NCBI GenBank assembly: GCA_934621705.1
Contig: CAKTUP010000023.1
Location: 1 to 18,195, forward strand
Origin: an uncultured Petrimonas sp.
GTDB lineage: Bacteria; Bacteroidota; Bacteroidia; Bacteroidales; Dysgonomonadaceae
DNA length: 18,195 bases
Direction of reading: 5' to 3'
Program-made: the position numbers and the translations under genes
Shown: positions 1-7,308 of the stretch, piece after piece
How the letters are laid out: each line of letters begins with the position of its first letter
Numbering within the stretch: position 1 is the stretch's first letter
Notes under the pieces: generated by a model
Databases searched by the model: none
Told to the model about the DNA's origin: nothing
The model's input: only the letters and a program-made list of their open reading frames with translations

Positions 1-23
1 ATTGCGTTGTACCATTGACAGGA

Positions 24-58
24 AAAAACGATTAGGGGATCGACCCCTAACCGTTTTT
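24..58 (-). terminator. Strong hairpin with T-runs on both sides, terminator of the nag cluster
   Basis: Arms 24-38 and 44-58 form a 15-bp stem with one A/C mismatch and a 5-nt loop. Read on the minus strand the stem is followed by six T residues, and on the plus strand it ends in five T. It therefore fits an intrinsic terminator that could work in both directions. It lies about 170 bases downstream of the last minus-strand gene, so it would end that operon, and it may also serve a convergent gene left of the window. Confidence 0.7.
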
Positions 59-88
59 GACCAACAAAACTCCGAACTCAAATTTAAT

Positions 89-104
89 GTCTTGTCGACA
101 AGAC
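89..104. repeat. Perfect 16-bp palindrome
   Basis: GTCTTGTCGACAAGAC is identical to its own reverse complement. It lies in the non-coding stretch between the terminator hairpin and the oxidoreductase gene. Possible roles are a dimeric protein-binding site or part of a degraded element. No neighbouring gene start makes it an obvious operator, and I see no other convincing gene in 1-231. Confidence 0.45.
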
Positions 105-231
105 GGACCGAAATACCACAATCGTTTGGTTTTCATAAACACCAGTTTGTCGAGCTATTAACAATATCTGATTTAGTCTTCGGTAATCATTGACAATGTT
201 TTCTACAAAGTTATCAAGTTTTTTTCACACA

Positions 232-1239
232 TCACTTCAACCTCCTTATCAACTTCTGTGCATCTTTTACTCCTTTCCGATAAATTTCATCCATCGATAT
301 AATTTTCCCGCCTTTTCGTTTACTTTCGTTTGAAGCCTCCATAAACGTGAAAATTTCTACCGTTTCCTTTTCCGAAACGGGCGCTACGCGTGTTCTGAAA
401 AATTTCAAAATCTCACTTAATAGAAATTCATATCCCGAATATGTGCCCACAGGAAAGATACCGGTAGAGGTAAATGCGGTCCCTCCATAATTGGGTTTTC
501 CTTGTTGCAATCCCCGAAAAGTGCCGATTCTTCCGTCTGTCCATTTGCCTGTAACCACATCGGTACTGTCTGACGACATTCGGTTTACCGACACACATCC
601 GGTGCCCATCACGGTAAACAACGTTTCCACACCGTGAATTCCGTACCACCCAAAATCGGGATGCGAAGGTTCGGGAGTGGAAGGAGAATAACAATCGGCA
701 CCGAGTACTCTTCCCAGTTTTCCTTCACGAAGATCAAGATTTTGCTGAACAAACCGTAACGCTGACGATGAAAAAATGGGTACATTGTATTTCTTTGCCA
801 ACTCAAAAATGGCAATCGTCTGCGCCAACGACGCACCGATGGGTTTATCGATAAACATTATCTTACCCGATTTAAAAACTTCGTTTGCCTGCTCCAAATG
901 CAGATTTCCGTCGTTTGTTTCGAGCATCACACAATCCACTCTCTCCAGCAGTTCGGCAATGGATGGAACGATCTCAACACCCAGCTCCTCCACTTGTTTC
1001 GTGTAGCCGGGTATGCGATCAAAACTCGATTTGATTGTTTTGGAACCGTATGGATAGGCCGCCACTATACGGAAATCCTTGAATTCTTCTTTCTTATTTT
1101 CACCGTTAAGGAATTTTGTAAAAGCAGTGGAATGCGAAGTATCCAAGCCAATAATTCCAATTTTGACTTGTCCCTCAGAAACAGTAAATAATCCCGTCAA
1201 GAGGATAAATAACAGCAAAAAAGTAATTTTTGTATTCAT
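232..1239 (-). CDS. Exported Gfo/Idh/MocA-family oxidoreductase
   Basis: About 335 residues. The N-terminus (MNTKITFLLLFILLTG) is a Sec-type signal peptide with no twin arginine and no lipobox cysteine; a cleavage near SEG|Q would leave the Rossmann strand VKIGIIGLD at the mature N-terminus. The third glycine of the usual GxGxxG is replaced (GIIGLDTSH), a variant I associate with a subgroup of this family. FIDKPIG carries the lysine of the EKP motif, and GIHGVE supplies the usual C-terminal-domain histidine. A TTG start at 1248 is possible, but ATG 1239 starts the signal peptide directly. It is the last gene of the nag cluster, 11 bases after nagB. The substrate is unknown; its position suggests an amino sugar or a derivative. 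An NAD-dependent glycosidase-like activity (as in GH109) is an alternative I cannot test. Confidence 0.85.
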   Translation of the reverse strand: MNTKITFLLLFILLTGLFTVSEGQVKIGIIGLDTSHSTAFTKFLNGENKKEEFKDFRIVAAYPYGSKTIKSSFDRIPGYTKQVEELGVEIVPSIAELLERVDCVMLETNDGNLHLEQANEVFKSGKIMFIDKPIGASLAQTIAIFELAKKYNVPIFSSSALRFVQQNLDLREGKLGRVLGADCYSPSTPEPSHPDFGWYGIHGVETLFTVMGTGCVSVNRMSSDSTDVVTGKWTDGRIGTFRGLQQGKPNYGGTAFTSTGIFPVGTYSGYEFLLSEILKFFRTRVAPVSEKETVEIFTFMEASNESKRKGGKIISMDEIYRKGVKDAQKLIRRLK

Positions 1240-1250
1240 ATCGTTCAATT

Positions 1251-2039
1251 TTATTTCAATAATGATGCACTCTCTCTATCAAGATAGAGGATAGCTTTTT
1301 CTTTGGTTCGTAAAATAGTTGCAGGGCATTCCTCGTTGATCTCGCCATTTAATGTTTTGTAAACCGCCTCAGCTTTATTGACTGCAGGAACCATACAAAA
1401 CATATAATCGGCTTTCATCAACGCAGGAATAGTTAATGTTACAGCGTGCGTGGGAACTAAATTCAGTCCGGTAAAAAGTTTTTCGTTTACTTGTTGTTGT
1501 CTGCAAGGCAGATCCAATTCAACAACTTTTACCAATTTTGCATCATTGAAGTCTGCTACAGGAGGATCATTGAATGCAATGTGCCCATTTTCACCAATGC
1601 CGAGACATACAATATCTGCCGGAAATTTCTCCAACAATTTAGAGTATCGGTTACATTCCGATTCAGCATTCGGCGATTGGCCGTTTATGTAATTTACACT
1701 TTTAAAAGGGACTTTCCCGAAAAGACGTTCTTTCAGAAAATTACCAAAACCCTGCGGGGCTTTTTTCTCCAAACCGATGTACTCGTCCATGTGAAAAGCG
1801 TTTATACGCTGCCATGGGATTGAATTATCTGCAATCAGTGCCTGCATGAAATCGCTTTGAGACGGGGCGGCTGCAAAGATCATGTTGAGTTCGTCTTTTT
1901 CTTCGAGCAGACGACGGATAACCTCCGACACTTCACGTGCAGCCTTTTCGCCTATTGTTTTCCTGTTAGGAAAGATTTTTACCAACAGGTTATCTTTTAC
2001 AAACTCTGTAGTATTTGTTTTAACTTCTGAAAATGACAT
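1251..2039 (-). CDS. nagB: Glucosamine-6-phosphate deaminase
   Basis: 262 residues, full length. It converts glucosamine-6-phosphate to fructose-6-phosphate and ammonia in the cytoplasm. Visible motifs are AFHMDEYIGL (residues 81-90, with the Asp and Glu of the active site) and CLGIGENGHIAFNDPP (145-160), the family signature with the ring-opening His at 153. The FND replaces the FNE of the E. coli enzyme; together with the PCRQQQ segment this places it in the NagB-like clade common in Bacteroidota rather than the allosteric enterobacterial type. The gene overlaps the end of nagA by 20 bases, implying translational coupling, and is followed after 11 bases by the oxidoreductase. Confidence 0.93.
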   Translation of the reverse strand: MSFSEVKTNTTEFVKDNLLVKIFPNRKTIGEKAAREVSEVIRRLLEEKDELNMIFAAAPSQSDFMQALIADNSIPWQRINAFHMDEYIGLEKKAPQGFGNFLKERLFGKVPFKSVNYINGQSPNAESECNRYSKLLEKFPADIVCLGIGENGHIAFNDPPVADFNDAKLVKVVELDLPCRQQQVNEKLFTGLNLVPTHAVTLTIPALMKADYMFCMVPAVNKAEAVYKTLNGEINEECPATILRTKEKAILYLDRESASLLK

Positions 2040-3207
2040 TTCCTTCTGATATTGTATGTGATACGTTTATGTTTTCGTCGAAAATAGTGATATCGGCATC
2101 TTTTCCTTCGGCAATACACCCTTTTGATGCGTCAATTTTCATGATCCGCGCCGGAGTCAATGTCATCATTTTGATGGTTTCCAGTAAGGGTACTTCGGCT
2201 AAATTAATCATAGTGCGCACTAATCTGTCAGCGGTTGCAACACTACCGGCAAAAGCCGTTCGATCCGGCAGTTTTGCGACTCCGTCTTCGATAATTACCT
2301 CCTGTCCTTTGTCCAAACTCCCTAAAATCGATTTTCCGTCCGGTAGTCCTGCTCCGCGCATCGAATCGGTACACAAAGCAGTCTTATCGGGGCCCTTAAA
2401 CTTATACACAAATTGCAGAAGCGGTTTGGGAAGATGCACACCATCGGCAATAATTTCAACGGTCATATTATCAATCAGGTATGCTGCTTCTATTACACCT
2501 GCATACCTGAAGGCATTTCTTCGGGTGATGGTTGACATGGCGGAATAAAGATGCGTAACGTGCGTGAAACCGGCTTCAAAAGCTTTCAGCACCTCTTCGT
2601 ATATGGCATCGCTATGAGCAATGGATGGAAGAATTTTTTTTGATGTTAGAACTTTTCCGAAATCAAAAGCACCCGGTAATTCGGGCGCCAGACTCCACCG
2701 AACAATATCGTCTGATTCCGCCAATATTTTGTTGTATTCTTCCGGCTCAGGATTTCGCAAACATTTAGGGTCTTGCGCTCCGCGCTGGTTATAAGCAAAA
2801 TACGGCCCTTCGAGATGCAACCCGATAAATTTTGCACCTTTTGTGTTTCTTTTTACGGCTTCCCTGTACACCGAGAATGTTTTCATTAATTCATCGAACG
2901 TGCTTGTCAGCGTGGTGGGCAACAGCGCCGTTGTTCCATACCGTGCGTGAGTTTCTGCGGCACCCAGATACGCTTCAATTGTTCCGTCCATAAAATCGTG
3001 TCCTCCGCCGCCGTGCGTATGAATATCGATAAATCCCGGCGACACATATTTTCCGCCGGCATCAATAATTTCATCGCTTTCGTCAAAGATAAAAGCGTTT
3101 GCCGGACATATGTGCTCTATAACTCCGTTATTGCAAACAATCACGTGATCACCAAGATATGAGTCTGGAAGAATTATTCGGCCGTTTGTTATTATCAGTC
3201 TTTTCAT
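2020..3207 (-). CDS. nagA: N-acetylglucosamine-6-phosphate deacetylase
   Basis: 395 residues from ATG 3207. It removes acetate from GlcNAc-6-phosphate, the step before NagB. Metal and catalytic residues are visible: HTH (63-65), GLHLEGPYF with Glu133, AHSDA with His198, HVTHLYSAM with His219 (a variant of HLFNAM), IADGVHLP, and CTDSMRGAGLPDG with catalytic Asp281. The reading frame is open upstream to 3279, but that stretch runs inside the permease gene. ATG 3207 lies 4 bases after the permease stop codon and gives the normal amidohydrolase N-terminus (KRLIITNGRIILPD). The 3' end overlaps nagB. Confidence 0.94.
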   Translation of the reverse strand: MKRLIITNGRIILPDSYLGDHVIVCNNGVIEHICPANAFIFDESDEIIDAGGKYVSPGFIDIHTHGGGGHDFMDGTIEAYLGAAETHARYGTTALLPTTLTSTFDELMKTFSVYREAVKRNTKGAKFIGLHLEGPYFAYNQRGAQDPKCLRNPEPEEYNKILAESDDIVRWSLAPELPGAFDFGKVLTSKKILPSIAHSDAIYEEVLKAFEAGFTHVTHLYSAMSTITRRNAFRYAGVIEAAYLIDNMTVEIIADGVHLPKPLLQFVYKFKGPDKTALCTDSMRGAGLPDGKSILGSLDKGQEVIIEDGVAKLPDRTAFAGSVATADRLVRTMINLAEVPLLETIKMMTLTPARIMKIDASKGCIAEGKDADITIFDENINVSHTISEGNVIFRS

Positions 3208-3211
3208 TTTG

Positions 3212-4543
3212 CTATGCGATTTCACTTTTCCAGTAATTAATTTTATGGCCAAAAAATGCAAACCAGACCAAATAAACAAAACATGGGATCAACACCCAGT
3301 ATCCGAGCCTTAAACTGTATGTGTCGCCCAATGCCCCGTAAACAATTGGAAGAATGGCGTTTCCGCTCAATCCCATTATCAGCAACGAAGAGCCCGTTTT
3401 TGTAAATCGCCCCAAGTTTCGGATGGAAAGCGGCCATATCCCGGCATATATCAAAGCGTTGGGGAATCCGATAGAGGCTAAAAACCAAATCGATATGTTT
3501 GCCGTGTGCCCGAAAAGAGTGACTGTTTGATCGGCAAAAATAACGCCGAAAGATAATATCAAACCCACAACTGTGCAGATTTTGAGAGCAGTTTTCTGCG
3601 AAATGAATTTCGGAATCAGAATGATGCCCAGAATATATCCGATAATGGTACACGTTAACGTATAAGACGGGAAAAACCGTGCATCTATCAGGTTAATTCC
3701 CATCGAATCGGCATAATTTATAATCGTATCAATGGCTATAACCTGTGTTCCTACGTGAAGAAATATAGCCAACGCGCCAAAAATAAGATATGGAAAATGC
3801 AATAACGTCTTTTTCGATTTCTGCGGATGCACCTGCTGTTCAGCGGACGAATTATCTTCCGGCTCCACTTCGGGCAGAACGGAATATCTTATTGCTATTC
3901 CCACCATGAGCAAAAGACCGGCAAGAATGGCATACGGCACGATAACACGGCGGATTAATTCGTCGAGCATCGCATTTTTCTCCATTTCAGTTAAAGTACC
4001 CGCTTCCAGCAAATTAAATGTATCTGTATCGGTAGCTCTGAGAACGACAGCCGCAAAGATCAGTGGCGCCAGAATTCCGGCGGATTTGTTGAAAATACCC
4101 ATAATACTCATTCGCTGGGCAGCGCTTTCGAGCGGCCCGACTATGGTTACGTAAGGATTAGCCGCGGTTTGCAGGATAGCCAGACCTGTTCCGATGCAAT
4201 ACAACCCGAGAAGAAAAACCCAGTATTGCCTTGTTAGAGCAGCCGGAATAAAAATCAACGCTCCCAATGCCATAAATGAAAAGCCGTACATAATCCCGAG
4301 CTTATACCCTACTTTGTTCAGCAACAATCCCGATGGAATTGCCATAACAAAATAAGCAATGTAAAACGCAAACGCCACAAAATAAGATTGGAAATGCGTG
4401 AGTTCCAGCGCTATCCTGAAATATGGAATTAGTATTGCATTTACCCAAGATACCAGGCCGAAAACAAAGTACATGACGGCTAAAATGATCAGGGAAATGC
4501 AGAATGTTCTCTTACCGGAAACTCTGTCGGTTAGTTGATTCAT
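3212..4543 (-). CDS. FHS-family MFS sugar permease, probable GlcNAc transporter
   Basis: 443 residues with about twelve hydrophobic segments, starting after a short polar N-terminus (CISLIILAVMYFVFGLVSW) and with a polar central loop around residue 235. The segment LQTAANPYVTIVGP followed by SAAQRMSIMGIFN is the signature of the fucose/glucose/galactose proton symporter group of MFS carriers. It is the first gene of the nag run and ends 4 bases before nagA, so N-acetylglucosamine is the likely cargo (the NagP type); this is context, not a substrate motif. An MFS carrier does not phosphorylate its cargo, so a separate GlcNAc kinase encoded elsewhere would be needed to feed NagA. Confidence 0.88.
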   Translation of the reverse strand: MNQLTDRVSGKRTFCISLIILAVMYFVFGLVSWVNAILIPYFRIALELTHFQSYFVAFAFYIAYFVMAIPSGLLLNKVGYKLGIMYGFSFMALGALIFIPAALTRQYWVFLLGLYCIGTGLAILQTAANPYVTIVGPLESAAQRMSIMGIFNKSAGILAPLIFAAVVLRATDTDTFNLLEAGTLTEMEKNAMLDELIRRVIVPYAILAGLLLMVGIAIRYSVLPEVEPEDNSSAEQQVHPQKSKKTLLHFPYLIFGALAIFLHVGTQVIAIDTIINYADSMGINLIDARFFPSYTLTCTIIGYILGIILIPKFISQKTALKICTVVGLILSFGVIFADQTVTLFGHTANISIWFLASIGFPNALIYAGIWPLSIRNLGRFTKTGSSLLIMGLSGNAILPIVYGALGDTYSLRLGYWVLIPCFVYLVWFAFFGHKINYWKSEIA

Positions 4544-4574
4544 GTTATTTAAGTTTTTTGGACAGCTGATTTAA

Positions 4575-4582
4575 CAAAATTA
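4575..4582 (-). promoter_or_regulatory. Possible -7 box of the permease-nagA-nagB operon
   Basis: On the minus strand the 94-base gap upstream of the permease contains TAATTTTG, matching the Bacteroidota -7 consensus TAnnTTTG, about 30 bases from the permease start. I find no TTTG at the proper -33 distance, so recognition may need the upstream regulator. The gap also holds no clear inverted repeat. Confidence 0.4.
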
Positions 4583-4637
4583 ATCGAAATGAACGATGTT
4601 TTATATACTAAAAACGCAAAAGTATTTTCAAATAACG

Positions 4638-5816
4638 TTACTGTTTGTTGAGTACACTTATTTTTAGTCGGTACTCCATTGGAGTACATCCCTTGAATTT
4701 TTTGAAAACCCTCGAAATATTTTTGTAATCGGTAAAACCCGATTCAAGGGCAAGATCAAATAACGGACGATCGGTAGTCAACAACAAATGAGCAAAAAAC
4801 TCTATTCTGCAATCCAGAATAAATTGATAAATAGACGTGTTCATTTCATTTTTAAATTTCACTTCCAGATTACGGCGAGATAAAGGCACAAGTTTGGTTA
4901 AAGATTCAATACTTATTTCGGAGGTGAAATTGTCTTCGATATAATTTACGATTTTAGAAATGTATTCGTTTGAGATATTGTATTTTTCAGTTGACTGGCG
5001 CAACTCGAAACGTATAGGTTTGATGACTATATCGATAGAGTTTGTCCGTCTTTTGGAAATAAATTGGTCGATTAATCTTCCGGCTTCGTAACCGCCCTTC
5101 TCCACATCCAGCACGATGGAAGATATGGGTGGATCGGATAAGTCACACATCAGTTCATCGTTATCCACGCCCAATAGGGCTATTTCCTGCGGTATCTGAA
5201 TATTGTTTATTTTACAGATTTCAGAAACCTGCAAAGCAAAACTATCGTCACAGGCAAATAAGCCCACAGGTTTTGGCAGCGATAAAAGCCATTGATCGAG
5301 TTGAATGTGGCTGCTGTTCCATTGTTCTCCACTTAAGTTTTCGCTTTCGAAATAGTAATAATTACCTCCCGTTTGTTCAATTTCTTTTCTGAATCCTTCG
5401 GCACGTTCGCGCGACCAAACTACTCCTTTATTGCCGTAAAAAGCAAAGTTCCGGTAGCGTCGTTTAATGAAAAACCGGGCAGCCATTTCACCGGTTCCGA
5501 TATAATCGCCGGTAAGGTTAGAAAAATGTGCGCTTCTGTCTTTGTAATTCTGAAGAATAACCGGAATGTCCAACGTCTTCAGCAAATTGGTTCCTTCGTG
5601 ATCCCATCGGGCAATGATGGCGTCGGCCTGCCATTCTTTAGCCCATTCTACAATTCCTTCCTTACCGTACAACGTTTTGTAATACGATGGCAACCGATAA
5701 AAAATCCAGGGGCCGTGTTCTTTGGAATATTGAATCAGCCCTTTCAATAAACGACGGCTAAATTCACTGGAATAATCGATTAATAACAACACTTTCTTCA
5801 CGTCATCTTTCATCAT
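4638..5816 (-). CDS. XylR-like transcription regulator (sugar-binding sensor plus AraC DNA-binding domain)
   Basis: About 392 residues. The first ~270 residues look like a LacI/periplasmic-binding-protein-type ligand domain (KKVLLLIDYSSEFSRRLLKG at the start, GLFACDDSFALQVSEICK and IPQEIALLGVDNDELMCDLS later). The last ~100 form an AraC-type double helix-turn-helix, with ISIESLTKLVPLSRRNLEVK and the conserved end DLALESGFTDYKNISRVFKK ahead of GCTPMEYR. This matches the E. coli XylR architecture. It lies just upstream of the permease-nag run on the same strand, so it probably activates it in response to an amino sugar (inference). A TTG start at 5846 lies inside a -7 box, so ATG 5816 (or the adjacent 5813) is preferred. 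Confidence 0.88.
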   Translation of the reverse strand: MMKDDVKKVLLLIDYSSEFSRRLLKGLIQYSKEHGPWIFYRLPSYYKTLYGKEGIVEWAKEWQADAIIARWDHEGTNLLKTLDIPVILQNYKDRSAHFSNLTGDYIGTGEMAARFFIKRRYRNFAFYGNKGVVWSRERAEGFRKEIEQTGGNYYYFESENLSGEQWNSSHIQLDQWLLSLPKPVGLFACDDSFALQVSEICKINNIQIPQEIALLGVDNDELMCDLSDPPISSIVLDVEKGGYEAGRLIDQFISKRRTNSIDIVIKPIRFELRQSTEKYNISNEYISKIVNYIEDNFTSEISIESLTKLVPLSRRNLEVKFKNEMNTSIYQFILDCRIEFFAHLLLTTDRPLFDLALESGFTDYKNISRVFKKFKGCTPMEYRLKISVLNKQ

Positions 5817-5843
5817 TTTGCGAAAAAGTCGGATTTTAATCCT

Positions 5844-5851
5844 CAAATATA
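5844..5851 (-). promoter_or_regulatory. Probable -7 box of the XylR-like regulator
   Basis: TATATTTG on the minus strand matches TAnnTTTG. It lies about 27 bases before the ATG pair at 5816/5813, which gives a short leader and supports that start. No good -33 TTTG is seen. Confidence 0.45.
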
Positions 5852-5894
5852 AAATTTATTTTTGATAAAATCTGAGAAAGGCTATTTTTTCAAA

Positions 5895-5929
5895 CAAAAA
5901 AGCGACTACAAATCAAATTGTAATCGCTT
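5895..5929 (-). terminator. Terminator of the tRNA-Pro gene
   Basis: On the minus strand, 12 nt beyond the tRNA 3' end, arms 5918-5929 and 5900-5911 form a 12-bp stem with one G/T pair and a 6-nt loop. A run of T (5896-5901 read in reverse) follows. This is a standard intrinsic terminator and isolates the tRNA from the regulator gene downstream. Confidence 0.8.
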
Positions 5930-5940
5930 AAAATTTTCCG

Positions 5941-6016
5941 TCGGGATGACTGGATTCGAACCAGCGACCACTCGCCCCCCAGACGAGTACTCTAAACCGG
6001 ACTGAGCTACATCCCG
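5941..6016 (-). tRNA. tRNA-Pro, anticodon GGG
   Basis: The minus-strand sequence folds fully. Acceptor stem CGGGATG/CATCCCG has discriminator A, the D stem is GCTC/GAGT, the anticodon stem is CTCGT/GCGAG with loop CTGGGGG (anticodon GGG), and the T arm is GCTGG-TTCGAAT-CCAGT. The total is 76 nt. The 3' CCA is not encoded and must be added enzymatically. It reads CCC (and possibly CCU) proline codons. It has its own promoter and terminator, so it is a single-gene transcript. Confidence 0.95.
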
Positions 6017-6028
6017 AAAAAGTGAGTG

Positions 6029-6059
6029 CAAAGGTACTTTTTTATTTTAAATCTGCAAA
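6029..6059 (-). promoter_or_regulatory. Promoter of tRNA-Pro
   Basis: On the minus strand TTTG (6056-6059) is followed by a 19-nt spacer and TACCTTTG (6029-6036). This is a full match to the Bacteroidota housekeeping promoter TTTG-N19-TAnnTTTG. Transcription would begin only a few bases before the tRNA 5' end. Confidence 0.8.
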
Positions 6060-6090
6060 ATTTATAGACAACAATCATTTTCTATCCCCT

Positions 6091-6098
6091 TAACTTTG
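6091..6098 (+). promoter_or_regulatory. Probable -7 box of the lpxD transcript
   Basis: TAACTTTG matches TAnnTTTG and lies 55 bases before the lpxD ATG. There is no clear -33 TTTG. Confidence 0.45.
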
Positions 6099-6153
6099 CC
6101 TGTTAAATTTTTATTTGTTAATTTGCAACCTTAAACCCAATAAAATAGAGTAA

Positions 6154-7197
6154 ATGACCTTCACAGCCCAACAAATTGCTGATTTTCTAAAGGGAGAGAT
6201 TATTGGAAATCCTGACACAGAGGTCGATAATTTCGCAAAAATAGAAGAGGGAAAACCGCGAACCATTGCTTTTCTTTCCAACCCAAAATATACGCACTAT
6301 ATTTACGAAACCAAAGCCGATATAGTTTTGGTTAACAACGATTTTGTTGCCGACAAACCCATTTCGGCCACCCTTATAAAAGTTCCCGATGCCTATGCGG
6401 CACTGGCTTCGCTGCTGGAAATGGTAAACAGTTTGACTCCTAAAAAAACCGGCATAGAGGAAATGTCTTTTGTTTCGGCATCGGCAAAACTGGGCAAAAA
6501 TGTTTACGTTGGCGCCTTTGCATATATCGGTGATAAAGCACAGGTGGGCGAAAATGTAAAAATTTATCCGCAGGTTTATATCGGAGAGAATGTAAAAATC
6601 GGGAAAAATGTTCTTATTTATCCCGGAGTAAAAATTTATCACAATTGCGTAATCGGCGATAACTGCATCTTGCACTCAGGTGTAATTATCGGTGCGGACG
6701 GTTTCGGATTTAGCCAGCAGGAAGGAGTTTACCACAAAATCCAACAAATCGGCAACGTGGTGCTGGAAGAAAACGTGGAAGTAGGTGCAAACACCACCAT
6801 CGACAGGGCAGTATTGGGTTCGACTATTATCCGCAAGGGAGTTAAACTCGATAACCTGATACAGATTGCGCACAATTGCGAAGTGGGACAAAACACGGCA
6901 ATGGCAGCTCAGGTTGGAATTGCCGGATCAACGAAAATCGGAGAAAGCTGTGTGCTGGGCGGACAGGTAGGAATTGGCGGACACATCACCATTGGCAGCA
7001 AATCTCAGATTGGCGCACAGTCGGGCATCATCAGCAATACGCCCGAAGGTTCCGAAGTGATGGGATCGCCCGCTTATCCGGTGAAGAACTTCTTCAAGTC
7101 GAGCATTATCATCCCAAAACTCCCCGATATGTATCGCCAAATCAACGCGTTGGAGAGAGAGATAAATCAACTTAAAAAGCAACTTTTGGAGGAATAA
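6154..7197 (+). CDS. lpxD: UDP-3-O-acylglucosamine N-acyltransferase
   Basis: 347 residues, full length. It adds the second (N-linked) 3-hydroxyacyl chain to the UDP-glucosamine lipid A precursor in the cytoplasm. The N-terminal uridine-binding domain (residues 1-100) is followed by a left-handed beta-helix of hexapeptide repeats (about 105-310; for example [20 protein letters not shown]). [13 protein letters not shown] and the catalytic His240 in IAHNCEVG are conserved, and GSPAYP ends the helix. A short C-terminal alpha-helix ([18 protein letters not shown]) is typical of the trimeric enzyme. It is the first gene of the lpx group and is separated from lpxC-fabZ by 111 bases. Confidence 0.96.
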   Translation: MTFTAQQIADFLKGEIIGNPDTEVDNFAKIEEGKPRTIAFLSNPKYTHYIYETKADIVLVNNDFVADKPISATLIKVPDAYAALASLLEMVNSLTPKKTGIEEMSFVSASAKLGKNVYVGAFAYIGDKAQVGENVKIYPQVYIGENVKIGKNVLIYPGVKIYHNCVIGDNCILHSGVIIGADGFGFSQQEGVYHKIQQIGNVVLEENVEVGANTTIDRAVLGSTIIRKGVKLDNLIQIAHNCEVGQNTAMAAQVGIAGSTKIGESCVLGGQVGIGGHITIGSKSQIGAQSGIISNTPEGSEVMGSPAYPVKNFFKSSIIIPKLPDMYRQINALEREINQLKKQLLEE

Positions 7198-7225
7198 AAT
7201 ACCGCATTTGCTAAAAAAAACTAAC

Positions 7226-7276
7226 ACGCGCATAGAAACCATAGTTTTCAAGACAAATGGTTGTATCTTTGCGCGT
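7226..7276. repeat. Imperfect inverted repeat upstream of lpxC-fabZ
   Basis: ACGCGCA (7226-7232) pairs with TGCGCGT (7270-7276), AGA with TCT (7266-7268), and AACCAT (7237-7242) with ATGGTT (7257-7262). One T/T mismatch, a 3-nt bulge and a 14-nt loop are left over. No T-run follows, so it is not an intrinsic terminator. It overlaps the -7 box and could be an operator or an RNA structure in read-through transcripts from lpxD. Confidence 0.4.
7264..7271 (+). promoter_or_regulatory. Possible internal promoter (-7 box) for lpxC-fabZ
   Basis: TATCTTTG matches TAnnTTTG and lies 38 bases before the GTG start. It sits in the right arm of an imperfect inverted repeat (7226-7276). No -33 TTTG at standard distance. 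Confidence 0.45.
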
Positions 7277-7308
7277 TCATCATCCATTTAAATTAAACTC
7301 GAAATAAA

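Noticed and set aside
2..193. Plus-strand 63-codon frame at the left end
   Set aside because: TTG start at the edge, runs through the terminator hairpin and the palindrome, and no recognisable protein pattern.
3208..3279. Upstream extension of nagA
   Set aside because: The extra residues are translated from the permease gene in another frame and do not belong to the amidohydrolase fold.
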